Origin: Verrucomicrobiota bacterium
GTDB taxonomy: Bacteria > Verrucomicrobiota > Verrucomicrobiia > Opitutales > Opitutaceae
Length of the DNA: 12,145 bases
NCBI GenBank assembly: GCA_030832235.1
Contig: JAURJO010000172.1
Coordinates: 1 to 12,145, forward strand
Direction: 5' to 3'
The position numbers and the translations under genes are program-made. Within the stretch, counting starts at the first letter, position 1. Each line of letters starts with the position of its first letter. Under the pieces are notes generated by a model. It saw nothing but the letters and a program-made list of their open reading frames with translations, made no database searches and had not been told where the DNA came from. Shown piece by piece: positions 1-8,444 of the stretch.

Positions 1-202
1 CTTCTACGGCCTGATGCATGCCATGCGGCGTCGCGCGGGGGTACGCGCGGGCTTCGTGCACCTTCCCGCGATGGAGGAGGCGGCTGTAGCGGGGGAGCCC
101 TCGCTGCCCCTCGCGGTTCTCACCGAAGCAACCGGAGTGATGCTGCTCACCGCGCTGCTTTCACGACGCGATCTGCGGGCCGCCGGCGGGGCCACGCATT
201 GA
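1..202 (+). CDS. pcp: Pyroglutamyl-peptidase I (pyrrolidone-carboxylate peptidase), C-terminal fragment
   Basis: The reading frame is open from the window edge (first full codon at base 2) and stops with TGA at 200-202, giving about 66 residues. The visible part begins FYGLMHAM and continues AGFVHLP, then EPSLPLAVLTEA. This matches the C-terminal part of peptidase family C15. In that family the residues just before FYGLMH carry the catalytic Cys, here upstream of the window, and the His of the GF(I/V)H(V/L)P segment is the catalytic His (codon 59-61). The enzyme is cytoplasmic and removes N-terminal pyroglutamate from peptides. The Glu and Cys of the triad cannot be checked here. The gene converges on the phosphatase gene with a 14-base gap and no terminator between them. 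The assignment rests on a short but characteristic stretch. Confidence 0.82.
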   Translation, partial: FYGLMHAMRRRAGVRAGFVHLPAMEEAAVAGEPSLPLAVLTEATGVMLLTALLSRRDLRAAGGATH

Positions 203-216
203 GCATTTCGGGGTTT

Positions 217-1803
217 TCAGCGCAGGGCCTCGATCGCCACGACGCAGACGTCGTCCTCAAAGGAATCCCGTCCCGAGAAGTCCCGTACCGCGGCAATGAG
301 GCGCTGGTTGATTTCCTCGGCCGGGCGGCCGGCGGTGGCGGCAAGCACCTCCCTGATCCTGGTTTCGCCGAAAATCTGACCTTCCGCTCCCAAGGCCTCG
401 AATACGCCGTCGGTGAAGGCCAGCAGCAGATCGCCGGGAAGGAATTCGGCGCTCAGCCTTGAGTAGCTGAAATCCGCCATCAGGCCCGCCGCGGGCTCCG
501 GATCCGCCGGTGAGAGGCGTTCGATCTCGCCGCGGGCGTGGCGGATGAGCGGAGCCGGGTGGCCGGCGTTGGCGTAGTCCAGGCGTCCGGTCGCCAGATC
601 GATCAGCGCAAAAAATACCGTCGCAAAAACCGGTTGGCCCGTCTGCTCCACGATCGGCATCAAACTGCGGTTGATCTCCGCCACCACCGCCACCGGATCC
701 GTGGTGCGCGTGCCGACCTCCTCGGCCACGCCACGGATGAGTGCGGTCAGCAGGCCGGCCCGAACGCCGTGCCCCATCACATCGCAGACCAGGACACCGC
801 ACCGGGAGTCGGAGACCCGCATGATGTCGAAAAAATCGCCGCCGAGCGTGGATGCCGGCAGGTAGCGGTGCGCGAAACGCAGCCGTCCCGCGGCCGTGGC
901 GCCGGGAAAAACCGGATAGGGACGGTTCAGAAACGCCTCCTGCACCTGGCGCGCCATGCGCAGATCGGCCTCCATCTCCTGGCCGCGGCGACGGGCCTCC
1001 TCCTCGGCGACTTTCCGGCGGGTGATGTCGTGGCTGATGCCGACCAGGCCTACGATTTCCCCGTGGGCGTCGTGCAGCGGGACCTTGGTGACGAGGGACC
1101 AGTGGACGTCGCCCTCGGGCCCGAAATCCGATTTCTCCACGTTGATCAGCGATTCGCCGCCGAATGCGCGCCGGTCGTCGGCGAGAGCCTGCTCGCCGCG
1201 CGGTCCGGGGAAGAAGTCGGTGGTGGTGCGCCCGAGCGCCGACTCCTGCGAGGGCGCGCCCAGCAGATCGAGATGCGAGCGGTTGTTGAGGACGTAGCGG
1301 GAATTGACGTCCTTGACGTAGAGCCGGCTCGGAAGGTGATCGAGGATGGTGCGCAGCAGGATGCGCTCATCGTTGAGGCGCCGTTCGGCCTCGTGCGCCT
1401 CGGTGATGTCGCGCGTCAAACCGAACGTGCCGATGATCCTGCCCGCGGCGTCGCGCCAGGGCATCTTGGTGGTCGAGGCCCAGCCGCGGCGTCCGTCGCG
1501 TAGCGTGGTGCGCTCCACCTTGGCGATGATCGGCTCTCCGGTGCGGATGATCCGCTGCTCGTCGGCGTACGCCTGCTCGGCGTGATCCTTGGAGAAAAAA
1601 TCGAAATCGGTGCGTCCCGCGCAGGACTCTGGAGACGGGGCGCCCAGCGAGCGGGCGTGGGCGGCGTTGTTGCGCACGATCCGGCTCTCGAGGTCCTTGA
1701 AGTAGATCCGATCAGCGCTGGTGTCCATCAGCGTGCGGAGCAGCGAGGAGTCGAGGGACTCGGGGGCGGGGACGGCGGCGCGCGGAGTGGAGGACTCGCT
1801 CAT
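217..1803 (-). CDS. PAS-PAS-PP2C (SpoIIE/RsbU-type) serine/threonine phosphatase
   Basis: Numbering is from the ATG at 1803 (528 aa). Two PAS/PAC sensor modules lie at about 20-135 and 149-263. Each starts with an (L/I)LRT-type helix, carries (I/L)Y(F/V)KD and ends in the PAC word (T/S)(R/H)DIT. A charged helical segment at about 260-292 (EEEARRRGQEMEADLRMARQ) leads to a PP2C domain at about 305-527. The metal-site words are present: LGGDFFD (D323), CDVMGHG (D341), the ANAGHPAPL segment, FTDGVFEA (D465) and EDDVCVVAI (D517, D518). No transmembrane segment is seen, so a soluble sensor is likely. Family members dephosphorylate STAS anti-anti-sigma factors in partner switching. No RsbW- or STAS-like gene is in the window, so the substrate is unknown. 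A GTG at 1908 would add 35 poorly structured residues. Neither start has a clear ribosome binding site, and I prefer the ATG. Confidence 0.88.
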   Translation of the reverse strand: MSESSTPRAAVPAPESLDSSLLRTLMDTSADRIYFKDLESRIVRNNAAHARSLGAPSPESCAGRTDFDFFSKDHAEQAYADEQRIIRTGEPIIAKVERTTLRDGRRGWASTTKMPWRDAAGRIIGTFGLTRDITEAHEAERRLNDERILLRTILDHLPSRLYVKDVNSRYVLNNRSHLDLLGAPSQESALGRTTTDFFPGPRGEQALADDRRAFGGESLINVEKSDFGPEGDVHWSLVTKVPLHDAHGEIVGLVGISHDITRRKVAEEEARRRGQEMEADLRMARQVQEAFLNRPYPVFPGATAAGRLRFAHRYLPASTLGGDFFDIMRVSDSRCGVLVCDVMGHGVRAGLLTALIRGVAEEVGTRTTDPVAVVAEINRSLMPIVEQTGQPVFATVFFALIDLATGRLDYANAGHPAPLIRHARGEIERLSPADPEPAAGLMADFSYSRLSAEFLPGDLLLAFTDGVFEALGAEGQIFGETRIREVLAATAGRPAEEINQRLIAAVRDFSGRDSFEDDVCVVAIEALR

Positions 1804-1930
1804 GCGAACCCGAATGTTGCGCTCCGCATCCGCCGGCGCAACCGCCGAGGAGGATTCGTAATGAAAGCCGAAGATGGTTCTGAACGGCTCCGAGAGGGGG
1901 ATAAGCACGGCTGAACCCGGATGGACGCGG

Positions 1931-1969
1931 AAATGGGAGTGCCGGTGTAGCCGAGGCTGTTCGCCTCGG
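1931..1969 (+). repeat. Intergenic palindromic repeat, copy 1
   Basis: The order is AAATGG (1931-1936), CCGGTGTAG (1942-1950), then a perfect 6-bp stem CCGAGG (1951-1956) / CCTCGG (1964-1969) closing the 7-nt loop CTGTTCG. The same flank words, loop size and loop pattern recur at 2196-2250, and in weaker form at 6936-6965. The change in the stem relative to CCGCGG is compensatory (A with T), as expected if the structure is what is kept. Confidence 0.7.
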
Positions 1970-1990
1970 GTTATAAGGTGCGCCCGCCGG

Positions 1991-2023
1991 CCGACTTGTC
2001 CTCCGTGGGCTCAGCGAAGGAGA
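1991..2023 (+). repeat. Second module of repeat copy 1, starting with CCGACTTGTCC
   Basis: CCGACTTGTCC (1991-2001) is followed by GCTCAGCGAAGG (2009-2020). The second word recurs with one mismatch at 7002-7013, about the same distance after the palindrome of copy 3. CTCC (2001-2004) can pair with GGAG (2019-2022), a weak stem. Confidence 0.5.
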
Positions 2024-2090
2024 AAGGCTGTTCCGCGCCGGGAGTGATGAGGGAAAGCGAGAGGGAGTGAGAAAATGGCGGAAGGAGCAC

Positions 2091-2147
2091 CCGACTTGTC
2101 CGAGGGAGCCCGCCTTATCCGAGCCTGCGGCGGGTCAACACCCTCGG
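2091..2147 (+). repeat. Second CCGACTTGTCC copy joined to a nested two-stem hairpin
   Basis: The 11-base word CCGACTTGTCC reappears at 2091-2101, exactly 100 bases after its first copy. It runs into an outer stem CCGAGGG (2100-2106) / CCCTCGG (2141-2147), inside which a second stem CCCGCC (2109-2114) / GGCGGG (2129-2134) closes a 14-nt loop. Both stems are perfect. It could be a repeat-element hairpin or a transcribed structure; I do not recognise a known RNA family. Confidence 0.55.
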
Positions 2148-2195
2148 CTACATCGCATGCGTTTCTCGATGGAAGAAGATACTGCGCTTCCGGAC

Positions 2196-2250
2196 AAATG
2201 GCATCCGGTGTAGATGGCATGAAGCCGCGGCTGCTCGCCGCGGTCCATGC
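2196..2250 (+). repeat. Intergenic palindromic repeat, copy 2
   Basis: AAATGG (2196-2201) and CCGGTGTAG (2205-2213) are followed, after an 11-nt insertion relative to copy 1, by the stem CCGCGG (2225-2230) / CCGCGG (2238-2243) with the 7-nt loop CTGCTCG. The insertion supplies GCATG (2217-2221), which pairs with CATGC (2246-2250), so this copy has a longer, interrupted stem. Confidence 0.7.
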
Positions 2251-2294
2251 GGAGCCCATGACGGCCGACGGATTTTATCGATGAGCCCCGCGTT

Positions 2295-2333
2295 TTTGAC
2301 CGCAGATGCCCCGAAAGGCGCAGATGAGGAGAA
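2295..2333 (+). repeat. Degenerate CGCAGATG direct repeat
   Basis: TTTTGACCGCAGATG is followed by a second CGCAGATG; the units sit at 2301-2308 and 2319-2326, 18 bases apart. From memory, GACCGCAGATG-type repeats occur between genes in several bacterial phyla including Verrucomicrobiota. I treat this as one degenerate copy on that basis. Confidence 0.4.
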
Positions 2334-2365
2334 GGACCGAATGACTTTCCTGCCTCCCCGTTATT

Positions 2366-2403
2366 CGCGCGCCAATCTCGGCCGGCCGGCAGGCCGACGC
2401 GCG
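2366..2403 (+). promoter_or_regulatory. GC-rich hairpin upstream of mutL
   Basis: CGCGCG (2366-2371) pairs with CGCGCG (2398-2403), and TCGGCC (2378-2383) with GGCCGA (2392-2397), leaving a six-base bulge on the 5' side and an 8-nt loop. It ends 48 bases before the mutL ATG. No T-run follows, so it is either a leader structure or part of the repeat cluster. Confidence 0.4.
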
Positions 2404-2436
2404 AGCGGGAGTTGACGTCGGCGGTCCGAGGCCCGA

Positions 2437-2450
2437 GCTAGGGCGCTAGC
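2437..2450 (+). promoter_or_regulatory. Small hairpin abutting the mutL start codon
   Basis: GCTAG (2437-2441) pairs with CTAGC (2446-2450) around the loop GGCG. It covers -15 to -2 relative to the ATG at 2452, where a ribosome binding site would lie, and no AGGAGG-like sequence is present there. It may limit translation initiation, but a five-base stem can occur by chance. Confidence 0.35.
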
Positions 2451-2451
2451 C

Positions 2452-4287
2452 ATGGGGAAAGTCCGCATCCTGCCCGACCGGGTCGCCAATCAGATCGCCG
2501 CCGGCGAGGTGATCGAACGTCCGGCGGCCGTGGTGAAGGAGTTGGTGGAGAACGCGCTTGATGCCGGGGCCACGCGGATCGAGGTGGAGTTCCGGCATGG
2601 CGGCCGGTCGTTGATGCGGGTGGAGGACAACGGCTCCGGGATGGGGCGCGACGACGCCCTGCTCGCGCTGGAACGGCATGCCACCAGCAAGATCGCTGAA
2701 GCGGCGGATCTCGACCGACTGGGGAGCTACGGATTCCGCGGCGAGGCGCTGCCCTCGATCGCGAGCGTGTCACGCTTCCAGTTGCAGACACGAGAGGAAG
2801 GGAACGACGTCGGTACCGAGGTGGTGGTGAACGGCGGGCGACTCGTTCACGTGCGCGATTGCGGGCGTCCGGTCGGCACGCGCATCGAGGTATCGCACCT
2901 TTTCAACTCGGTCCCGGCGCGGCGAAAATTTCTCAAATCCGACCAGACCGAGGCGGCGCATATCATCCATGGCGTGCGGTTGTACGCGCTGGCCTGTCCC
3001 CGTACGGCGTTCACGTTGATCGAGGACGGCCGCGTGGTCTTCCGGTCGCCGGAGTGCCGCACTTTGGAAGAGCGGGTGGCGGAAATCTTCGGGCGTCAGA
3101 CCGCGGAGTCGCTGGTGGCGGTCGAGGCTGATGAACCAGGACTGCGCCTGAGCGGCCTGATCGGCCGGCCCGGAGTGGGGCGGGGGTCGCGTCATGAGAT
3201 GATCATGTTCGTGAACGCGCGGCCCGTCGACAGCCGCACGCTGAACTACGCGTTGATCGAGAGTTACCACGAGGCCCTGCCGAAAGGGCGGTACCCGGTG
3301 GCCTTCCTGTTTCTCGACTGCGACCCCGCGGCCGTCGACGTGAACGTGCACCCCGCGAAACGCGAGGTGCGCTTCCGCAGCGAGCCGCAGGTGCGAGGTT
3401 TCCTGATCCGCACGGTCCTGCAGCGACTGCGTGAGGTTGGCGCGGGCGCGGCCGCCGAGGTACTTCCGGCGCCGGCTGTGTCCGCGGTCGCTCCCGTCGG
3501 CTCCCCGCCATTGGGGATGCCAGCGGCGCCTTTGGGTTCCGCCCCTGTCGCCGCAGCCGCGATTCCGGTCCTCCCGGCCGCGGCCGTCCCGATCGCCGCG
3601 TCGCCTTCGCCCGCCGGAGTGCTTCACGCCAGGCCGGCGCCAGCGGCGCCCATGGCCTCGCCGGCGGCAGTCCCTGCACCGGCCCCTCGGCCGGCTTTCG
3701 TCGCCCCGGGAGGTCCCGGGTGGAAATTTATCGGACTAGCGCATGCCGCCTACGCGGTTTTCGAGACTCCGTCCGGAGTCGTGCTGCTCGACCGCCGGGC
3801 GGCGCACGAACGCGTGTGGTTTGAGCGTCTACGGGAACAGTTCTGCGCGGGGCAGGTGCCGGGCCAGCGGCTGCTGCTACCGCTGCCGCTGGAGCTCGAC
3901 GCGATCGCCTCCGCGCTGTTGCTCGATCGGAAAGTTTTTCTGGAGAAACACGGCTTCGAGGTGGCGGAGTTCGGGCGCAATTTCTTCCGCCTCGAGTCCA
4001 TTCCCGCGTGGATGGAGCCCGCGGTGGCCGAGCCCTTTTTGCGCGACTTGCTGTCGGCGTTCCGGGACGGCTCACTGCCGCAGGGAAGCGGGGATCTCGC
4101 TCGCGATGAACTCGCACGGCTTGCGGCGGCCAAGGCGGTGCGCCTGCCGGAAGCGGCCCCCGAGATCGAGGTCCGCGCGCTGGTCACGCAGCTTTTCGCC
4201 ACGTCCTCCCCCCTGACCAGCCCCTCGGGGCGACCGGTATTTATCGAACTCAGCCACGGGGAGCTCGCGCGCCGTTTTCAAAAATAA
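2452..4287 (+). CDS. mutL: DNA mismatch repair protein MutL, with degraded endonuclease motifs
   Basis: The 611-aa protein is a normal length for MutL. The N-terminal GHKL ATPase (about 1-330) has all signature words: IAAGEVIERPAAVVKELVENALDAGA (E30, N34, D37), VEDNGSGM (57-64), HATSKI (76-81), GFRGEALPSIASVS (94 onward) and VDVNVHPAKREVRF. An Ala/Pro-rich linker spans about 335-425, followed by the C-terminal dimerisation domain. MutL couples MutS mismatch recognition to strand incision. In MutL proteins with nuclease activity the C-terminal domain carries DQHA(x)2E(x)4E; here the segment is D447-R-R-A-A-H-E453 ... E458, so Gln and His are both Arg. The usual ACK/R is AAAK and the usual CPHGRP is SPSGRP, so the metal ligands Cys and His are missing. 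MutS is not in the window. The ATG at 2452 is set by the conserved N-terminus. Confidence 0.95.
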   Translation: MGKVRILPDRVANQIAAGEVIERPAAVVKELVENALDAGATRIEVEFRHGGRSLMRVEDNGSGMGRDDALLALERHATSKIAEAADLDRLGSYGFRGEALPSIASVSRFQLQTREEGNDVGTEVVVNGGRLVHVRDCGRPVGTRIEVSHLFNSVPARRKFLKSDQTEAAHIIHGVRLYALACPRTAFTLIEDGRVVFRSPECRTLEERVAEIFGRQTAESLVAVEADEPGLRLSGLIGRPGVGRGSRHEMIMFVNARPVDSRTLNYALIESYHEALPKGRYPVAFLFLDCDPAAVDVNVHPAKREVRFRSEPQVRGFLIRTVLQRLREVGAGAAAEVLPAPAVSAVAPVGSPPLGMPAAPLGSAPVAAAAIPVLPAAAVPIAASPSPAGVLHARPAPAAPMASPAAVPAPAPRPAFVAPGGPGWKFIGLAHAAYAVFETPSGVVLLDRRAAHERVWFERLREQFCAGQVPGQRLLLPLPLELDAIASALLLDRKVFLEKHGFEVAEFGRNFFRLESIPAWMEPAVAEPFLRDLLSAFRDGSLPQGSGDLARDELARLAAAKAVRLPEAAPEIEVRALVTQLFATSSPLTSPSGRPVFIELSHGELARRFQK

Positions 4288-4341
4288 GTGCAAGGTCCCT
4301 CTCGCGCTGGCACGGTTCGTTCTACAAGCTGGCCGGTCACC

Positions 4342-6891
<2,550 letters not shown>

Positions 6892-6935
6892 GCCGCGGCA
6901 ACCGCCCGTCGAGCCAGCGCACCGTCCGCGACGGA

Positions 6936-6965
6936 TCCCGTTTAGCCGCGGCCGTTTGCCGCGGC
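6936..6965 (+). repeat. Intergenic palindromic repeat, copy 3 (downstream of glgP)
   Basis: The stem GCCGCGG (6945-6951) / CCGCGGC (6959-6965) is a perfect 7 bp and closes the 7-nt loop CCGTTTG. It is preceded by a GGATCCCGTTTAG-like flank resembling the flanks of the copies upstream of mutL. It begins 44 bases after the glgP stop, so it may also end the glgP transcript, although no T-run follows. Confidence 0.6.
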
Positions 6966-6970
6966 CCGGG

Positions 6971-7020
6971 CGGTTCGCCTCACGGCCAAAGGCGGTTACG
7001 AGCGCAGCGAAGGTGAACCG
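6971..7020 (+). repeat. Second stem-loop module after repeat copy 3
   Basis: CGGTTCGCCT (6971-6980) pairs with AGGTGAACCG (7011-7020) in a 10-bp stem with one G-T pair. The 3' arm overlaps GCGCAGCGAAGG (7002-7013), which matches GCTCAGCGAAGG at 2009-2020 in 11 of 12 positions at a similar distance from its palindrome. Possible roles are a repeat module or a terminator for glgP. Confidence 0.5.
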
Positions 7021-7053
7021 CGGACCGCGTTGAAAGCACGACCTTGGCGTGAC

Positions 7054-7124
7054 GGGGGGGGGGAATCGTGGCGAAATCCCCGATTTGGGGGATGGCATTG
7101 CAGAGAGACGGCGCGGCCCCCCCC
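7054..7124 (+). promoter_or_regulatory. G10 and C8 tracts with a small hairpin, leader of the redoxin gene
   Basis: A run of ten G (7054-7063) and a run of eight C (7117-7124) lie 126 and 66 bases before the start codon at 7190. Between them ATCCCC (7076-7081) pairs with GGGGAT (7088-7093). The G and C tracts could pair with each other around this hairpin. Runs of this length are prone to replication slippage and sequencing error. They lie outside the coding sequence if the start at 7190 is right. Confidence 0.4.
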
Positions 7125-7189
7125 GGCAGGCCGCGTCAAATGCGCGCTGGGCAACGGCGGGCGGCCACGTACGCTCCAACCACCCAAAT

Positions 7190-8440
7190 ATGAAGCGCCC
7201 CCTGCTGTTCACCCTGTGTGCGTTTTTGATCTCGCTGGTGCCGCCCCGGCTTTCCGCGGCGGAAGCCAAGCCGGCGCTTGATTCCTCCGGCAATCCCCCG
7301 GACCTGAAGACGCTCGCGATCGGGGATGCCGCGCCGGATTTCGCTCTGCCCGGGATCGACGGCCGGATGTGGCGGCTGGCGGATTTCGGCGGCACCGACG
7401 TGCTGATGGTGCTGTTCACCTCGAACCATTGCCCGACGTCTCACGGGATCGAGGGCCGTCTGAAGAAACTGCGCGAGAGCCTGCGTGGACGCAGCGTTTC
7501 CATTGTGGCGATCAACCCCAACCACCCCGACGGCCTAAGCGTGAACGAGCTCGGTTACGGCGAGTACGGCGATTCGTTCGAGGAGATGAAGCCCTACGCG
7601 GCGAAGCTCGGTTGGGATTTTCCTTACCTTTACGACGGTGACCGACAGCTCACGGCCCGGGCCTACGGCTGCCTGGCGACGCCGCACGTGTTCATTTTCG
7701 ACCGGGCGCGGAAGCTGCGTTACGCCGGGGCGTTCGACGATTCGCGGTATCCCCAGGAGGAGACGGTGAAGAAGCACTACGCGCGGGACGCGATTGACGC
7801 CCTGCTCGCGGGGAAGCCGGTACCGGTGGAAACCACCAAACCCTTCGGCTGCTCCACGAAGTGGCGGGAAAAGCGCGCCAAGCACACGGAGACGGAAACG
7901 GCTTGGACGAAAATCCCCGTGAAACTGGAGCCGATCGACGCCGCCGGCGTGGCCGCGTTGCGGGCGAACGCGACAGGAAAGTTCCGGCTGATCAATGTGT
8001 GGGCGACCTGGTGCGCTCCCTGTGTGCAGGAATTTCCCGACCTGGTCGCGATCGCGCGGAAGTTCGACCTGCGCGAGTTTGATTTCATCACGCTGAGCCT
8101 CGACGAGCCGGCGCAGACCGCGAAGGCCAAGGCTTTCCTCGAGCGCCAGGGGGCGGGCATGACGACCCGCACCGTGAATTCCGCCAAACGCGAAGGCCGG
8201 GCTACCAACCACTATCTCTTCTCTGGCGCCCGGCCCGAGGATCTTCTCAACGCGCTGGACTCCAAAGCGCCCGGGCAGATTCCCCACACGGTGTTCGTCG
8301 CTCCCGGCGGCGAGATCGTCTGGCGGCACACGGGGGTCATCGACCGCTCCACTGCGATCGAGCGAATCCTCGCGGCGATGACTCCCTACTACCAGCCCGA
8401 GGCGGGCGTTGCACCGGGCGCGGCGCCGACGAAAAAGTAG
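7190..8440 (+). CDS. Exported redoxin with two thioredoxin-fold domains (peroxiredoxin-like plus TlpA-like)
   Basis: The 416-aa product starts with a signal peptide: Lys/Arg at 2-3, a hydrophobic core LLFTLCAFLISLV, and a likely cleavage site near LSAAEA. This fixes the start at 7190 against in-frame upstream codons. Domain 1 (about 45-215) begins IGDAAPDFALPGIDG and has SNHCPTSHG with a single Cys (C81), as in the peroxiredoxin-like group whose motif is (T/S)xNHCP. Domain 2 (about 250-400) is TlpA/thioredoxin-like, with WATWCAPC (C275 and C278) and a probable cis-Pro in GQIPHTVF. It most likely acts in the periplasm as a thiol-disulfide or peroxide-reducing protein; the substrate is unknown. 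The C-terminal tail is Ala/Gly/Pro-rich. The gene stands alone and converges on the sugar kinase gene with a 4-base gap. Confidence 0.85.
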   Translation: MKRPLLFTLCAFLISLVPPRLSAAEAKPALDSSGNPPDLKTLAIGDAAPDFALPGIDGRMWRLADFGGTDVLMVLFTSNHCPTSHGIEGRLKKLRESLRGRSVSIVAINPNHPDGLSVNELGYGEYGDSFEEMKPYAAKLGWDFPYLYDGDRQLTARAYGCLATPHVFIFDRARKLRYAGAFDDSRYPQEETVKKHYARDAIDALLAGKPVPVETTKPFGCSTKWREKRAKHTETETAWTKIPVKLEPIDAAGVAALRANATGKFRLINVWATWCAPCVQEFPDLVAIARKFDLREFDFITLSLDEPAQTAKAKAFLERQGAGMTTRTVNSAKREGRATNHYLFSGARPEDLLNALDSKAPGQIPHTVFVAPGGEIVWRHTGVIDRSTAIERILAAMTPYYQPEAGVAPGAAPTKK

Positions 8441-8444
8441 CGGA

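Larger units (their letters stand above)
1909..2451. other. Repeat-rich spacer between the divergent phosphatase and mutL genes
   Basis: No credible gene is seen in this stretch; short open frames on either strand run through the repeats and resemble no family I know. It contains two copies of a 7-nt-loop palindrome, a duplicated 11-base word spaced exactly 100 bases apart, a nested hairpin, a CGCAGATG direct repeat, a GC-rich bulged hairpin and a small hairpin abutting the mutL start codon. Promoters for both flanking genes must lie here or nearby, but I cannot point to a convincing -35/-10 pair. Confidence 0.7.

Noticed and set aside
538..1503. A 321-codon plus-strand frame inside the phosphatase gene
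   Set aside because: It is antisense to the phosphatase, whose motifs are clear, and its composition is that of a shadow frame.
2011..2284. Short open frames on both strands in the spacer before mutL
   Set aside because: They run through the intergenic repeats, resemble no protein family and lack start signals.
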